Below, one piece after another: positions 47,850 to 57,607 of a DNA stretch of 64,000 nt. Under the pieces are notes generated by a model, which did no database searches, was not told the origin of the DNA, and worked only from the letters and a program-made list of their open reading frames with translations. This DNA comes from Roseateles sp. (GTDB lineage Bacteria; Pseudomonadota; Gammaproteobacteria; Burkholderiales; Burkholderiaceae_C). Within the stretch, counting starts at the first letter, position 1. Every line of letters starts with the position of its first letter. The stretch covers positions 1 through 64,000 of the forward strand of contig JACDQM010000167.1 in the NCBI GenBank assembly GCA_015657635.1, written 5' to 3'. The translations under genes were made by a program, and so were the position numbers.

Positions 47850-48614
47850 ATGACGATCAAGACCGCCACCGTCAACGGTGTGATGACCATTGAGATTGCC
47901 CGCCCCGAGAAGAAGAACGCGCTGACGCGGGTGATGTACCAGGCCATGTGCGATGCGCTGATTGCCGCCAACACCGACAAGGCGGTGCGCTCGGTGCTGA
48001 TCCAGGGCCAGCCGGGCATCTTCACGTCAGGCAACGACATCGAGGACTTCATGGGCAGCCCGCCGCGCGACGAGGACGCGCCGGTGTTCCAGTTCATGCG
48101 CGCCCTGCTGGGCTGCGAGAAGCCGGTGATCGCCGCCGTCAACGGCGCGGCCATCGGCATCGGCACCACGCTGCTGCTGCACTGCGACTTCGTTTATGTG
48201 GCTGACGACGCGCGCCTGGCCATGCCTTTTGTCGGCCTGGGCCTGGTGCCGGAGTTCGGCTCCAGCCTGGTCGTGCCGCGCCTGATGGGCCATGTGAAGG
48301 CGGCCGAGAAGCTGTTGCTGGGCGACCCCTTCACCGGCGCCGATGCGGTGGAATGCGGCATCGCCAACGCCGTGCTGCCGGCTGGCGAGGTGGTGAACCA
48401 GGCGCGCCGCGTGGCCGAGCGCTTCAACCACCTGGCCCCCAGCGCGGTGCGCGAGAGCAAGCGCCTGATGCGCCGCCACAGCATCGAGCAGCTGCAGGAA
48501 ACCATCCGCGTCGAGGCCGAAATCTTCGGTGCCCGCCTGCGCTCGCCCGAGGCGATGGAAGCCTTCCAGGCCTTCTTCCAGAAGCGCCAGCCGGACTTCA
48601 GCAAGTTCGATTGA
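47850..48614 (+). CDS. Enoyl-CoA hydratase/isomerase family protein
   Basis: This 254-residue crotonase-fold enzyme has the oxyanion segments SGNDIEDFMG near 60 and NGAAIGIGTTLLLHCDFVY near 100. FVGLGLVPEFGSSLVVPRLMG near 130 carries the catalytic-site residues. The ATG at 47850 follows CAGGAGAC; the longer open frame overlaps the hydrolase gene. The length is normal for the family. It probably handles unsaturated acyl-CoA intermediates together with the bifunctional enzyme. Confidence 0.88.
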   Translation: MTIKTATVNGVMTIEIARPEKKNALTRVMYQAMCDALIAANTDKAVRSVLIQGQPGIFTSGNDIEDFMGSPPRDEDAPVFQFMRALLGCEKPVIAAVNGAAIGIGTTLLLHCDFVYVADDARLAMPFVGLGLVPEFGSSLVVPRLMGHVKAAEKLLLGDPFTGADAVECGIANAVLPAGEVVNQARRVAERFNHLAPSAVRESKRLMRRHSIEQLQETIRVEAEIFGARLRSPEAMEAFQAFFQKRQPDFSKFD

Positions 48615-49369
48615 GCTTGAGCCTTCCGCTCACCGCGGCCAAGATCGCGCTGGCGCCCGCGCTGCTCTGGCAGGGGCGCCAGGTGCGGCGCCGCGCGCTG
48701 CGCCTGCCCGAGGCTGCTGGCGCACGCGCCGGGCTTGTGGGCGCGGGCGAGCCTGCGCTGCGGCTGCTGATCGTCGGTGATTCGTCCGGCGCTGGCGTCG
48801 GTGCTGCGCATCAGGATGAGGCGCTGGCCGGGTGTCTCTCACGGGCGCTGGCTGATCGACTGGGCGGCTCGGTGCACTGGCAATTGCTGGCCACGACAGG
48901 GCACAGCAGCGCGGATGCGCTGCAGGCCCTGCAGGCCGCCGAGCTGGCGCCGGCCGACTTGCTGGTGACCGCGCTGGGTGTCAACGATGTGGTGGGCCAG
49001 GTCTCGGCGCGCCGCTGGCTGGATCTGCTGGCGCGCATCGATGCGCTGGGGCGCCAGCGCGCTGGCGTGCGCTACACGCTGCACAGCGCGGTGCCGCCGA
49101 TGCACCTGTTTCCGCTGCTGCCGCAGCCCTTGCGCTGGTTGCTGGGTGCGCAAGCCGCGCAGCTGAATCGTTCGCTGGCAGCGGCGTTGCAGGATCGAAG
49201 CGACCGCGGACTGCAGGCGATGCCGCAGCTGATGGGTGCCGGCAGTGCGGCTGCCTTGATGGCCGAGGACGGTTTCCATCCCGGGCCGGCGGGTTACCAA
49301 CTCTGGGCCGAAGCGCTGGCTGAGCGTCTGACGCGTGAACTGCCTCAGATCACATTGAGCTCGCGGTAA
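48611..49369 (+). CDS. SGNH/GDSL-type hydrolase
   Basis: This 252-residue esterase-type protein has block I LLIVGDSSGAGVG (Ser nucleophile, near residue 55), block III TALGVNDVVG (Asn) and block V EDGFHPGPAGY (Asp and His). All catalytic positions are present. An N-terminal helix (TAAKIALAPALLW) may anchor it. The TTG start overlaps the stop of the preceding gene (TTGA), so it is translationally coupled. Its 3' end overlaps the convergent FAD gene by 25 bp. Confidence 0.82.
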   Translation: MSLSLPLTAAKIALAPALLWQGRQVRRRALRLPEAAGARAGLVGAGEPALRLLIVGDSSGAGVGAAHQDEALAGCLSRALADRLGGSVHWQLLATTGHSSADALQALQAAELAPADLLVTALGVNDVVGQVSARRWLDLLARIDALGRQRAGVRYTLHSAVPPMHLFPLLPQPLRWLLGAQAAQLNRSLAAALQDRSDRGLQAMPQLMGAGSAAALMAEDGFHPGPAGYQLWAEALAERLTRELPQITLSSR

Positions 49370-50502
49370 GGCTGACCGGCCGCAATGCGCGTCGGCGACA
49401 GCGGCGCCAGATCCAGGCTACGGTATTCGCCGTAGGCGATCAGCTCGGCCACGCCACGGCCCACGCCCGGCGCATGTTGCAGGCCGTGGCCTGAGAAGCC
49501 GCAGGCCAGCAGCAGGTTCGGGCACCCGGGCAGGGCGCCGACCAAGCCGTTGTGGTCGAAGCTGTTCATCTCGTAATAGCCGGCCCAGGCACGCTGCGGC
49601 CGCAGGCTCTCGAAGCCGGGCACGCGCTCGGCCAGTGCGGGCCAGAGCCGCTCTTCGAACAGATCGGGCTCGGGGTCGAGGGGCAGGAAGTCATCGTCCG
49701 GTCCCAGCGGCGGGCCGCCGCAGATGAACAGCCCGTCGTCGCCCTCGGGGCGGAACCACAGACCCGAGGGGTCGATCAGCAGGGGGCTGCCCGACGCCTT
49801 CTCGGGGCTGCGAAACACATAGACGCTGCGGCGTTTGCCGCTCACCGGCACGGCCAGGCTGGCTGTGGCGGCCAAGGTGCCGGACCAGGCGCCGCAGGCC
49901 AGCACATAGTGCTCGGCCTGCAGCAGCGTGCCATCGGCGCAGCGCACGCCGGCCAGCGCGCCGGTGGCGTCGCGCTCCAGCGCCACCGCTTCGGCCTGCA
50001 GATAGCGCACACCGTGCTGGATCGCCTCGCGGCGCTCATGCTGCAGCAGGCCCCAGCCGTCGAACCAGCCTTCGCCGCTGCGGCCCCAGCTGCCCAGGGA
50101 CAGGTCTTGCGTGGCCAGCCAGGGCCAGCGCTGGTTCAGCTGCGCCGGGGTCATCAGCGCGATGTCGGCGCCGGCCGAGCATTGCAGCGCGTGCAGCTCA
50201 CGCAAACCTTCGGCGCCTTCCGGCGTGGCCAGGTAGAGATAGCCGCGTTCGACCAGGCCGGCGTCCGGCCCCATCGCGCGCAGCTGCTGCAGCCCGTACT
50301 GCGACAGCGCGATGTTCAGCGGCGTGCTGAACTGCTGACGGATGGAGGCGGCCGACAGTGCCGACGAAGCCTGGGCATAGCTGGCGTCGCGCTCCAGCAC
50401 AGTGATCGAGTGGCTCTTCCCCTCGGGCAGGCGGGCCAGATGGGCGGCGATGGCGCTGCCGATCGCGCCGCCGCCGATGATCAGCACCGAGCGCTTGCTC
50501 AT
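49345..50502 (-). CDS. FAD-dependent amino-acid/amine oxidoreductase (DadA-like)
   Basis: This 385-residue flavoprotein begins with a dinucleotide-binding motif (LIIGGGAIGSAIAAHLA). The DAO fold with GYLYLATPEGAEGL and the C-terminal FAD segment LLACGFSGHGLQHAPGVG follows. It resembles glycine/sarcosine/D-amino-acid oxidases. The exact substrate cannot be told. The ATG at 50502 overlaps the thioesterase gene stop by ATGA, so the two are an operon. Confidence 0.88.
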   Translation of the reverse strand: MSKRSVLIIGGGAIGSAIAAHLARLPEGKSHSITVLERDASYAQASSALSAASIRQQFSTPLNIALSQYGLQQLRAMGPDAGLVERGYLYLATPEGAEGLRELHALQCSAGADIALMTPAQLNQRWPWLATQDLSLGSWGRSGEGWFDGWGLLQHERREAIQHGVRYLQAEAVALERDATGALAGVRCADGTLLQAEHYVLACGAWSGTLAATASLAVPVSGKRRSVYVFRSPEKASGSPLLIDPSGLWFRPEGDDGLFICGGPPLGPDDDFLPLDPEPDLFEERLWPALAERVPGFESLRPQRAWAGYYEMNSFDHNGLVGALPGCPNLLLACGFSGHGLQHAPGVGRGVAELIAYGEYRSLDLAPLSPTRIAAGQPYRELNVI

Positions 50503-50924
50503 GCGCTCGGTTCGATGGGTCGGGGTTTGCCGTTGGCGTCGATGGCGACGAAGGTCAGGTTAGCTTCGGTCACCTTCACCACCTGCGGCGCGGTCGGGTT
50601 GCGCTCGGCGATCACTTCCACATGTAGCGTGATCGAGGTGCGGCCGATGCGCGTCACCTGCGCATAGAAGGACAGCAGATCGCCCACCGACACCGGCTGC
50701 TTGAAGATGAACTCGTTGACCGCCACGGTGGCGACACGGCCGCGCGAGATGCGGGTGGCCAGCACTGACGCGGCCAGGTCGACCTGGCCCATGATCCAGC
50801 CGCCGAAGATGTCACCGTTGCCATTGGTATCCGCCGGCATGGGCATTACGCGCAGCACCAGCTCGCGGGTGGAGGGCAGCGTGCTGCCGATGGGAGTGGG
50901 ACTGGAGCTTGGAATCTCGGACAT
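50499..50924 (-). CDS. Hot-dog-fold acyl-CoA thioesterase (YciA-like)
   Basis: This 141-residue hot-dog protein has the YciA/BFIT signature NGNGDIFGGWIMGQVDLAA near residues 35-53, with the catalytic Asp in GQVD. It hydrolyses acyl-CoA to free acid and CoA. The ATG at 50924 gives the normal length; the longer frame upstream runs into the divergent ABC gene. The neighbouring beta-oxidation cluster fits a role in acyl-CoA turnover. Confidence 0.88.
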   Translation of the reverse strand: MSEIPSSSPTPIGSTLPSTRELVLRVMPMPADTNGNGDIFGGWIMGQVDLAASVLATRISRGRVATVAVNEFIFKQPVSVGDLLSFYAQVTRIGRTSITLHVEVIAERNPTAPQVVKVTEANLTFVAIDANGKPRPIEPSA

Positions 50925-50988
50925 GGTGCTTACCTGGGAGAATGGACGCTGAACATTGTCAGCCACGCCGAGACCCCCAGCAAAAAGC

Positions 50989-52824
50989 ATGCGCAATCGA
51001 TCCCAGGCCCGGGCTGTCCCCAGTTCCACCGCTGCAACGGACGACGCGCCGCAGCCCGCCGCACGCTCCGACTGGGCCACCATCGGCAAGTTGCTGCCCT
51101 ATCTGTGGCGCTACCGCTGGCGGGTCGGCCTGGCGCTAGGCTTCATGCTGGCCGCCAAGCTGGCCAATGTCGGCGTGCCGGTGCTGCTGAAACATCTGGT
51201 GGACAGCCTCTCCATCAAGCCTGGTGACGCGCAGGCGCTGCTGGTCGTGCCGATCGGCGTCTTGCTGGCCTATGGCGCGCTGCGCTTCTCCAGCTCCTTG
51301 TTCACCGAACTGCGCGAGCTGATCTTCGCCAAGGCCACCGAGGGCACGGCACGCTCGATCTCCTTGCAGGTGTTCCGCCACCTGCATGACTTGAGCCTGC
51401 GCTTCCACCTGGAGCGCCAGACCGGCGGCATGACGCGCGACATCGAGCGCGGCACCCGCGCGGTGCATTCGCTGATCTCGTATTCGCTCTACAGCATCGT
51501 GCCCACGCTGATCGAGGTGGCGCTGGTGCTGACGCTGCTGGCGGTCAAGTTTGATGCCATGTTCGCGTGGATCACGCTGGGCGCACTGGCGCTGTACATC
51601 GGCTTCACGATCACCGTCACCGAATGGCGCACCAAGTTCAGGCGCCAGCTCAATGAGCTGGATTCGGTGGCGCACAGCAAGGCCATCGATGCGCTGCTGA
51701 ACTACGAGACGGTGAAGTACTTCAATAACGAGGATTTCGAGGCGCGCCGCTACGACGAAAGCCTGGAGAAGCTGCGCCGTGCCCAGCTCAAGTCGCAGAG
51801 CACGCTGTCGTTGCTGAACAGCGGCCAGCAGCTGATCATCGCCTGCGCCTTGGTGGGCATGCTGTGGCGCGCCACCGAGGGCGTGGCGTCCGGGCAGATG
51901 AGCCTGGGCGATCTGGTGATGATCAACGCCTTCATGATCCAGCTCTACATCCCGCTCAACTTCCTGGGCGTGATCTACCGCGAGATCAAGCAAAGCCTGA
52001 CCGACCTGGACAAGATGTTCACGCTGCTGGAGCGCGAGCGCGAGGTGGCTGACGCGCCGGGCGCTGCTACGCTGAAGGTGAGCGGCGCCAGTGTGCGTTT
52101 TGATGCGGTGGACTTCTCCTACGACCCGGCGCGGCGCATCCTGCATCAGGTCTCGTTCGAGATCCCGGCGGGCCGCAAGCTGGCGGTGGTGGGGCCCAGC
52201 GGCTCGGGCAAGAGCACGCTGGCGCGCCTGCTCTACCGCTTCTATGACGTCGACGGCGGACGCATCAGCATCGACGGCCAGGAGTTGCGTTCAGTCACCC
52301 AGACCTCGCTTCGCCGTGCCATCGGCATCGTGCCGCAGGACACGGTGCTGTTCAACGACACCATCGCCTACAACATCGCCTACGGCCGGCCCGGTGCCAG
52401 CCGCGAGGAGATCGAGGCGGCGGCGCGTGCCGCGCATATCCACGACTTCATCGTCGCGCAGCCCAAGGGCTACGACACCATGGTGGGCGAGCGCGGGCTC
52501 AAGCTCAGCGGCGGCGAGAAGCAGCGCGTGGCGATTGCCCGCACGCTCTTGAAGGATCCCCCGATCCTGATCTTCGACGAGGCCACGTCGGCGCTGGATT
52601 CACGCAACGAGCGCGCCATCCAGGCCGAGCTGGAGGCGGTGGGCCAGAACAAGACCGTGCTGGTGATTGCGCACCGCCTGTCCACCATCGTCGATGCGCA
52701 CGAGATCCTGGTGCTGGAACAGGGCCGGGTGATCGAGCGCGGTCGGCATGAAGACTTGCTGGCCCGAGGCGGCCGCTATGCGCAGATGTGGCAACTGCAG
52801 CAGGCGGGTGGCGCCCCGGCCTGA
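50989..52824 (+). CDS. ABC exporter of the Atm1/HMT type
   Basis: This 611-residue half-transporter has six membrane helices in the first ~330 residues and a nucleotide-binding domain after. The domain has Walker A GPSGSGKST near 403, signature LSGGEKQRVAIAR near 507, and Walker B ILIFDEATSALD near 528. The membrane part, with YFNNEDFEARRY and KQSLTDLDKMF, is characteristic of Atm1-like exporters of glutathione-linked sulfur or metal compounds. The ATG at 50989 is chosen over an upstream TTG. The operon is single. Confidence 0.9.
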   Translation: MRNRSQARAVPSSTAATDDAPQPAARSDWATIGKLLPYLWRYRWRVGLALGFMLAAKLANVGVPVLLKHLVDSLSIKPGDAQALLVVPIGVLLAYGALRFSSSLFTELRELIFAKATEGTARSISLQVFRHLHDLSLRFHLERQTGGMTRDIERGTRAVHSLISYSLYSIVPTLIEVALVLTLLAVKFDAMFAWITLGALALYIGFTITVTEWRTKFRRQLNELDSVAHSKAIDALLNYETVKYFNNEDFEARRYDESLEKLRRAQLKSQSTLSLLNSGQQLIIACALVGMLWRATEGVASGQMSLGDLVMINAFMIQLYIPLNFLGVIYREIKQSLTDLDKMFTLLEREREVADAPGAATLKVSGASVRFDAVDFSYDPARRILHQVSFEIPAGRKLAVVGPSGSGKSTLARLLYRFYDVDGGRISIDGQELRSVTQTSLRRAIGIVPQDTVLFNDTIAYNIAYGRPGASREEIEAAARAAHIHDFIVAQPKGYDTMVGERGLKLSGGEKQRVAIARTLLKDPPILIFDEATSALDSRNERAIQAELEAVGQNKTVLVIAHRLSTIVDAHEILVLEQGRVIERGRHEDLLARGGRYAQMWQLQQAGGAPA

Positions 52825-52851
52825 AGGCTGGCGGGCGAGCGACAAAAGAAA

Positions 52852-52876
52852 GGGCCCACCGTTGCCGGCGGGCCCA
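52852..52876. terminator. Bidirectional terminator-like hairpin
   Basis: GGGCCCACCG-TTGC-CGGCGGGCCC forms a 10-bp stem with one A-C mismatch. It is preceded by AAAAGAAA and followed by AAAT, so on the minus strand it has a T-rich tail. It lies between the ends of the convergent ABC and PEP-CTERM genes. Confidence 0.55.
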
Positions 52877-52924
52877 AATGTTCGCGAGAAGTGCGTTCTT
52901 GCTTTGCGGAGGGTGATCGGTCGA

Positions 52925-53593
52925 TCAGGCGGCCTTCGCGGCCAACTTGCGGCGGCGCGTCAGCGCGGCAGCGCCAGCAGCGGCCAAGGCCAGGGCCAGC
53001 GAGGCAGGTTCGGGGACGTTGTTGCCGGGGTCGGCGGCGCCAAAACGCATGTCATCGAAGAACAGATCGCTGCCGCCAAGTGCAGAAATCCGCACTGAAT
53101 ATGCGGTTCCCGAGAACAAGAGCCCTTCGTCATTCCAGCGACAGATGCCAGCTTCCTGATTGGGCAGTAGAGGGCAGTCACGCTGGTCAATGCTACCCAG
53201 TGTCAACGTTGGGCCGACTTTGCTTCCAGCGCCGTTCAACTCTGAGAACAACTCAACGATGCCGGTCGTACCCCGAATGTTGCTGTAGAAGAAGTTGAGC
53301 GAGTCCTGAAACCCGCCAGTCACGTTGATGATGAAGCTGATGTCAAACGGATCTGTGGAGGTAAAGCCAAGTGCCGTCGACTGGGAAGGCATGCTGGCGG
53401 TGACAAATCGGCCACTGCCGCCCGCACCGACGGCGACGAGGCCGAATGCGTTGCTGCTGAACGTGTAACCCGCGTAAAGGTTGCCTGGGTTTGCCAGATC
53501 GCCTACACCCTCGAAACTGAGGGTCGTACCTGCGGCACAAGCAAGGGACAGTGAAGACAGCGCGCCTGCTGCCAGGGTTTTGATCAGCCGCAT
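52925..53593 (-). CDS. PEP-CTERM sorting-domain protein
   Basis: This 222-residue secreted protein has a signal peptide (MRLIKTLAAGALSSLSLACA). A beta-rich body follows, and then a complete PEP-CTERM tail: VPEPASLALALAAAGAAALT and RRRK. The tail is the signal for cleavage by exosortase, for proteins destined for the cell surface or extracellular matrix. No exosortase gene is in the window, so it must be elsewhere. Four Cys residues (DCPLLPNQEAGIC and others) may form disulfides. Confidence 0.9.
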   Translation of the reverse strand: MRLIKTLAAGALSSLSLACAAGTTLSFEGVGDLANPGNLYAGYTFSSNAFGLVAVGAGGSGRFVTASMPSQSTALGFTSTDPFDISFIINVTGGFQDSLNFFYSNIRGTTGIVELFSELNGAGSKVGPTLTLGSIDQRDCPLLPNQEAGICRWNDEGLLFSGTAYSVRISALGGSDLFFDDMRFGAADPGNNVPEPASLALALAAAGAAALTRRRKLAAKAA

Positions 53594-53793
53594 GGGGATG
53601 CTCCGGCGAAAGGGTGGTGAAGCGGTCGCCCGACTTCATACAGTAGGTTCGTCCCGACTTTACTGAGCGGCTTTAGTTCGCAAGCTCCGTGCCCCCCTTT
53701 ATCTAGGGGGGGTAAGCACCGCGAACGAGGGGGTGTAAGCAGCGCTTGAGCCCTGCGGATAGGGGGCTGATGAGGCCCGGCTACACTGAACCC

Positions 53794-54723
53794 GTGGAAA
53801 CCAAATGGCTTGAAGACTTCGTCAGTTTGGCCGAGACGCGCAGCTTTTCGCGTTCGGCGCAGCTCCGGCATGTGACGCAGCCGGCGTTTTCGCGCCGCAT
53901 TCAGGCGCTGGAAGCCTGGGCTGGCGTGGATTTGGTGGACCGGTCGTCCTATCCGACCCGGCTGACCAGTGCCGGCGAGACCCTGCTGGGCCAGGCGGTG
54001 GACATCCTCGGCAGCCTGCAGTCCACCCGCAATATGTTGCGCAGCCATCAGGCGGCCGGGCAGGACATGATCGAGTTCGCCGTGCCGCATTCGCTGGCCT
54101 TCAGCTTTTTCCCGCATTGGCTGATGGATTTGCGTCAGCGCTTCGGCGCCCTGAAGTGCCGCCTGAATGCGCTGAACGTGCATGACGCGATGCTGCAGCT
54201 CAGCGAAGGTAATTGCGATCTGCTGATCGTTTATCACCATGCCAGCCAGCCGCTGCAGCTGGACCCGGAGCGTTACCAGATGGCCTCGCTGGGTTCCGAG
54301 ACGCTGGCCGCCTATGCCAAGGCCGATGCGAAGGGTCGCCCGCTGTTCGGCCTGCCCGGTCATCCGGGGCAGAAGTTGCCCTTCCTCAGCTATGCCTCAG
54401 GCGCCTACCTGGGGCGGCTGGTCGAGCTGATCGTCAAAGAGGCCCCGACCGCGCTGAACCTGGACGCGATCTACGAGACCGATATGGCCGAGGGACTCAA
54501 GGCCATGGCGCTGGAAGGCCACGGCATTGCCTTCCTGCCGGCCAGTTCGGTGGTCAAGGAGCTGAAGGCCGGCTCGCTGGTGCAGGCCAGTGCAGCCGGC
54601 AGCTTCGAGCTGAACATGGAGCTGCGCATCTACCGTGAGCGCCCCGAAGTGGCCAAGCGCAGCAAGCCGCCAGCGCTGGCCTTGTGGGATTTCCTGACCC
54701 AGACCCAAGCCGCGAAGGTCTGA
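53794..54723 (+). CDS. LysR-family transcription regulator
   Basis: This 309-residue regulator has an N-terminal winged helix-turn-helix (FVSLAETRSFSRSAQLRHVT, then QPAFSRRIQALE). A LysR substrate-binding domain follows with no odd features. The GTG at 53794 gives the usual start ETKWLEDF; an ATG at 53770 adds eight residues. No adjacent gene is an obvious target. The DUF4394 gene lies convergent at the end. Confidence 0.88.
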   Translation: METKWLEDFVSLAETRSFSRSAQLRHVTQPAFSRRIQALEAWAGVDLVDRSSYPTRLTSAGETLLGQAVDILGSLQSTRNMLRSHQAAGQDMIEFAVPHSLAFSFFPHWLMDLRQRFGALKCRLNALNVHDAMLQLSEGNCDLLIVYHHASQPLQLDPERYQMASLGSETLAAYAKADAKGRPLFGLPGHPGQKLPFLSYASGAYLGRLVELIVKEAPTALNLDAIYETDMAEGLKAMALEGHGIAFLPASSVVKELKAGSLVQASAAGSFELNMELRIYRERPEVAKRSKPPALALWDFLTQTQAAKV

Positions 54724-54752
54724 GAGGCCCGGTCCAGGTTCTGCCGGCTGCG

Positions 54753-55634
54753 TCAGGGCTCGATCGCGGCGCCGACGACGGACTCGCCGCCGCCGATGCT
54801 GCCGATGCGCTGGGCGCGGCCGCTGCCCAAGTCGATCCGATACCAGACCGAAACCTTGCCCTGGCTCAGCGCTGCATAGGCAGCGTTGGACAGATCCGAG
54901 ATGTCCAGCGTGGCCCGCGCAAAAGGCCCCAGGCCCAGCGAACCGACGGTGTAGAGCCGGCCGGTATTGGGCGAGACGGCGGGCTGCACGCCTTCCAGCG
55001 TGCCCTGATGCACCAGGGTGCCGAGGCGGCCGTCCAGCGCATAGTTGCTGGTGATCTTCTCGTTGGTCTTGTTGTAGGTGTAGCCGGCGGCCACCAGGCC
55101 GGGTGCCTGGCCGGCATTCACATCGCCGGCCGCATAGGCCAGGCGCGGATCGAGCTGAACGCCGGGCTGCTCCGGGTCGCCATCGACGATGGCGCCGGTC
55201 TCCGGGTGCAGGCGCAGATTGAATCCGGCGTCGTTGACGACGCGGATGCGGTCCACCGTCGGGTTGAAGTCCATGCCCCACTCGCTGGCACCCTGGCTGG
55301 GCAGCGCCACCGGGCTGCCGATCTTCTCCAGCCGCGCGTCGGTGGTGTGGATGCGATACAGCTGGCCGCTGGCGCCGAGGCCATAGAGCTGGCCGCGGGC
55401 CACGCGGTAGTCAATGCCCAGCAGGCGCTCGCCAGCGGGCAGGCCTTGCAAGGGGCGGCGGCTCAGCAGCCGCTGCGGCTGGCCGGCGTTGAAATGGATC
55501 AGCTGCCCGGACTCGGTGACGGCGTAGATGGTCTCCTTGGCAGCCGGCCCCACAGTTTCGGTGGGTGCGGTGGCACAGGCGATCAACAGCACTGAAGCAG
55601 CGACCATCAGGATCGGGTTGGAAAGACGGCTCAT
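54753..55634 (-). CDS. DUF4394 lipoprotein
   Basis: This 293-residue lipoprotein has a short signal with lipobox (VLLIACA, Cys near residue 18). The body carries the DUF4394 repeats, beta-propeller-like segments with recurring patterns such as SGQLIHFNAG, ASGQLYRIH and TGRLYTVG. The family is of unknown role and is usually exported. The ATG at 55634 follows GGAG and gives a clean signal peptide; longer frames do not. Confidence 0.85.
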   Translation of the reverse strand: MSRLSNPILMVAASVLLIACATAPTETVGPAAKETIYAVTESGQLIHFNAGQPQRLLSRRPLQGLPAGERLLGIDYRVARGQLYGLGASGQLYRIHTTDARLEKIGSPVALPSQGASEWGMDFNPTVDRIRVVNDAGFNLRLHPETGAIVDGDPEQPGVQLDPRLAYAAGDVNAGQAPGLVAAGYTYNKTNEKITSNYALDGRLGTLVHQGTLEGVQPAVSPNTGRLYTVGSLGLGPFARATLDISDLSNAAYAALSQGKVSVWYRIDLGSGRAQRIGSIGGGESVVGAAIEP

Positions 55635-55782
55635 CGGGATCTCCGGGCGCTTGGGTGCTTGGGCACTTCGGTGCGAGGCCCGCGCAGGCGCGATTGTTGG
55701 TCCAGCGGGGGCTGAGTTGCGGCCTGAAGTAGCGGGCAATTGAGAGGGATTTCACAAGCTTGGCCGATGCGACAATTCGGGC

Positions 55783-56826
55783 ATGAGTACCGCCCCCCTT
55801 GAGCTCAGCCTCACCCGCCCGGACGACTGGCACCTGCATCTGCGCGACGGCGCCGCGATGCAAAGCGTGCTGCCCTACACCGCACGCCAGTTCGGCCGCG
55901 CCATCGTGATGCCGAATCTGCGCCCGCCCATCACCACGGCCGCACAGGCCGCGGCCTACCGCGAGCGTATCCTGGCCGCATTGCCCGAGGGCAGCGACTT
56001 CCAGCCGCTGATGACGCTCTATCTGACCGACAACACGCCGGTGGACGAGATCAAGCGCGCCAAGGACGCCGGCGCCGTCGCGCTGAAGCTGTATCCCGCC
56101 GGCGCCACCACCAACAGCGATGCCGGCGTCACCGACATCCGCAAGACCTACAAGACGCTGGAAGCGATGCAGCGCGAAGGCCTGCTGCTGCTGGTGCACG
56201 GCGAGGTCACCGACCCGGAGATTGATGTGTTCGACCGTGAGGCCGTCTTCATCGACCGCGTCATGCAGCCGCTGCGGCGCGACATGCCCGAGCTGAAGGT
56301 GGTGTTCGAGCACATCACCACCAAGGAAGCCGCGGAGTACGTGGCATCGGCCGATGCGTATACGGCGGCGACCTTGACGCCGCAGCACCTGCTCTACAAC
56401 CGCAACGCCATCTTCATGGGTGGCCTGCGCCCGCATTACTACTGCCTGCCGGTGCTCAAGCGCGAGCAACACCGCCTGGCGCTGCTTGCGGCGGCCACCT
56501 CCGGCTCGACCAAGTTCTTCCTCGGCACCGACAGCGCACCGCATGCCTCGGTGATGAAAGAGAACTCGGTCTGCGGCGCCGGCTGTTTCACCGCATTGTC
56601 GGCGCTTGAGCTGTATGCCGAGGCCTTCGAGTCGGTCGGCGCGCTGGACAAGCTCGAAGCCTTCGCCAGCTTCAACGGCCCGGCCTTCTACGGCCTGCCG
56701 CGCAACAGCGGCCGCGTCACGCTGCGCAAGCAGGACTGGACCCTGCCTGAGAGCGTGGCCTTCGGTGACGCGCAGCTCAAGCCCCTGCGCGGTGGTGAGG
56801 CACTGGGCTGGCAGCTGCTGCCCTGA
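55783..56826 (+). CDS. pyrC: Dihydroorotase, class II
   Basis: PyrC closes carbamoyl-aspartate to dihydroorotate in pyrimidine synthesis. Metal-site motifs are [10 protein letters not shown] near residue 14, the carboxylated Lys in [13 protein letters not shown] near 101, VHGEV near 142, HITT near 180 and GTDSAPH near 250. At 347 residues it matches the family length. It is followed after 15 nt by the DUF3025 gene, a common arrangement in this order. Confidence 0.95.
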   Translation: MSTAPLELSLTRPDDWHLHLRDGAAMQSVLPYTARQFGRAIVMPNLRPPITTAAQAAAYRERILAALPEGSDFQPLMTLYLTDNTPVDEIKRAKDAGAVALKLYPAGATTNSDAGVTDIRKTYKTLEAMQREGLLLLVHGEVTDPEIDVFDREAVFIDRVMQPLRRDMPELKVVFEHITTKEAAEYVASADAYTAATLTPQHLLYNRNAIFMGGLRPHYYCLPVLKREQHRLALLAAATSGSTKFFLGTDSAPHASVMKENSVCGAGCFTALSALELYAEAFESVGALDKLEAFASFNGPAFYGLPRNSGRVTLRKQDWTLPESVAFGDAQLKPLRGGEALGWQLLP

Positions 56827-56841
56827 ACCTGCCAGTCGTCC

Positions 56842-57579
56842 TTGTTGGCGCCTGACTGGAACGCTGCCTGGCTGGCGCCGTATCGCGAGCCGGGGCAGCG
56901 CCTGCATGGCCGCTGGGCGGCCGGCACGCCGCTGGACGAGCTGCTGAACGAGGCGCTGCGCTGCCACCCCATCGAACTGCCGGCCGGCCGGCTGCGTTTC
57001 GTGCCGCAGCAGGCGCTGCCGCCGGGCGAAGCCTACGAGGCCTTCGTGGCCCGCACGGCCTGCGTGCCGACGCGCGACAACGCGCATGACTTCTTCAACG
57101 GCCTGGTCTGGCTGCGCCAGCCGCTGCTGAAGACGCGCTTGAACGCCTGGCATGGGCAGGGCCTGGCCGCGGGGGGCGAGGGCCGGCGCGGCGCGCTGCG
57201 CGACGCCCTGACGGTGCTGGACGAAAACGGTGCGCTGCTGCAGGCACCGCCGGCGCTGGCGCAAGCGCTGGCGGCGCGCGACTGGCCGCGCCTTTTCACC
57301 GAGCTGCGGCCGTTGTGGCAGCAGGCCCGCCTGGAGCTGGTGGGCCATGCCTTGCTGGAGAAGCTGCTGCAGCCACGCAAGCCGATCTGCGCCCATGTGC
57401 TGCTGGTCGAATCGATCGATGGGGCTGCGGCCGCTCTCGATGCCGACGTGCTGGCGGCCAAACCCTTCCATCCGCTGCCGGTGCTGGGCGTGCCGGACTG
57501 GTGGGCGGCCAACGCGCGGCCCGACTTCTATGCCGATGCCACGGTGTTCCGTCCCCGACGCCAGCTGCAAAGCAGCTAG
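56842..57579 (+). CDS. DUF3025 protein
   Basis: This 245-residue protein has the DUF3025 block RDNAHDFFNGLVWLRQPLLK near residue 83 and a basic N-terminal segment. The role is unknown. It starts at a TTG 15 nt after pyrC; no strong binding site is seen, so coupling to pyrC is likely. Confidence 0.82.
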   Translation: MLAPDWNAAWLAPYREPGQRLHGRWAAGTPLDELLNEALRCHPIELPAGRLRFVPQQALPPGEAYEAFVARTACVPTRDNAHDFFNGLVWLRQPLLKTRLNAWHGQGLAAGGEGRRGALRDALTVLDENGALLQAPPALAQALAARDWPRLFTELRPLWQQARLELVGHALLEKLLQPRKPICAHVLLVESIDGAAAALDADVLAAKPFHPLPVLGVPDWWAANARPDFYADATVFRPRRQLQSS

Positions 57580-57607
57580 CATCGGCGCAGTAAAACAGGG
57601 AGTTCTC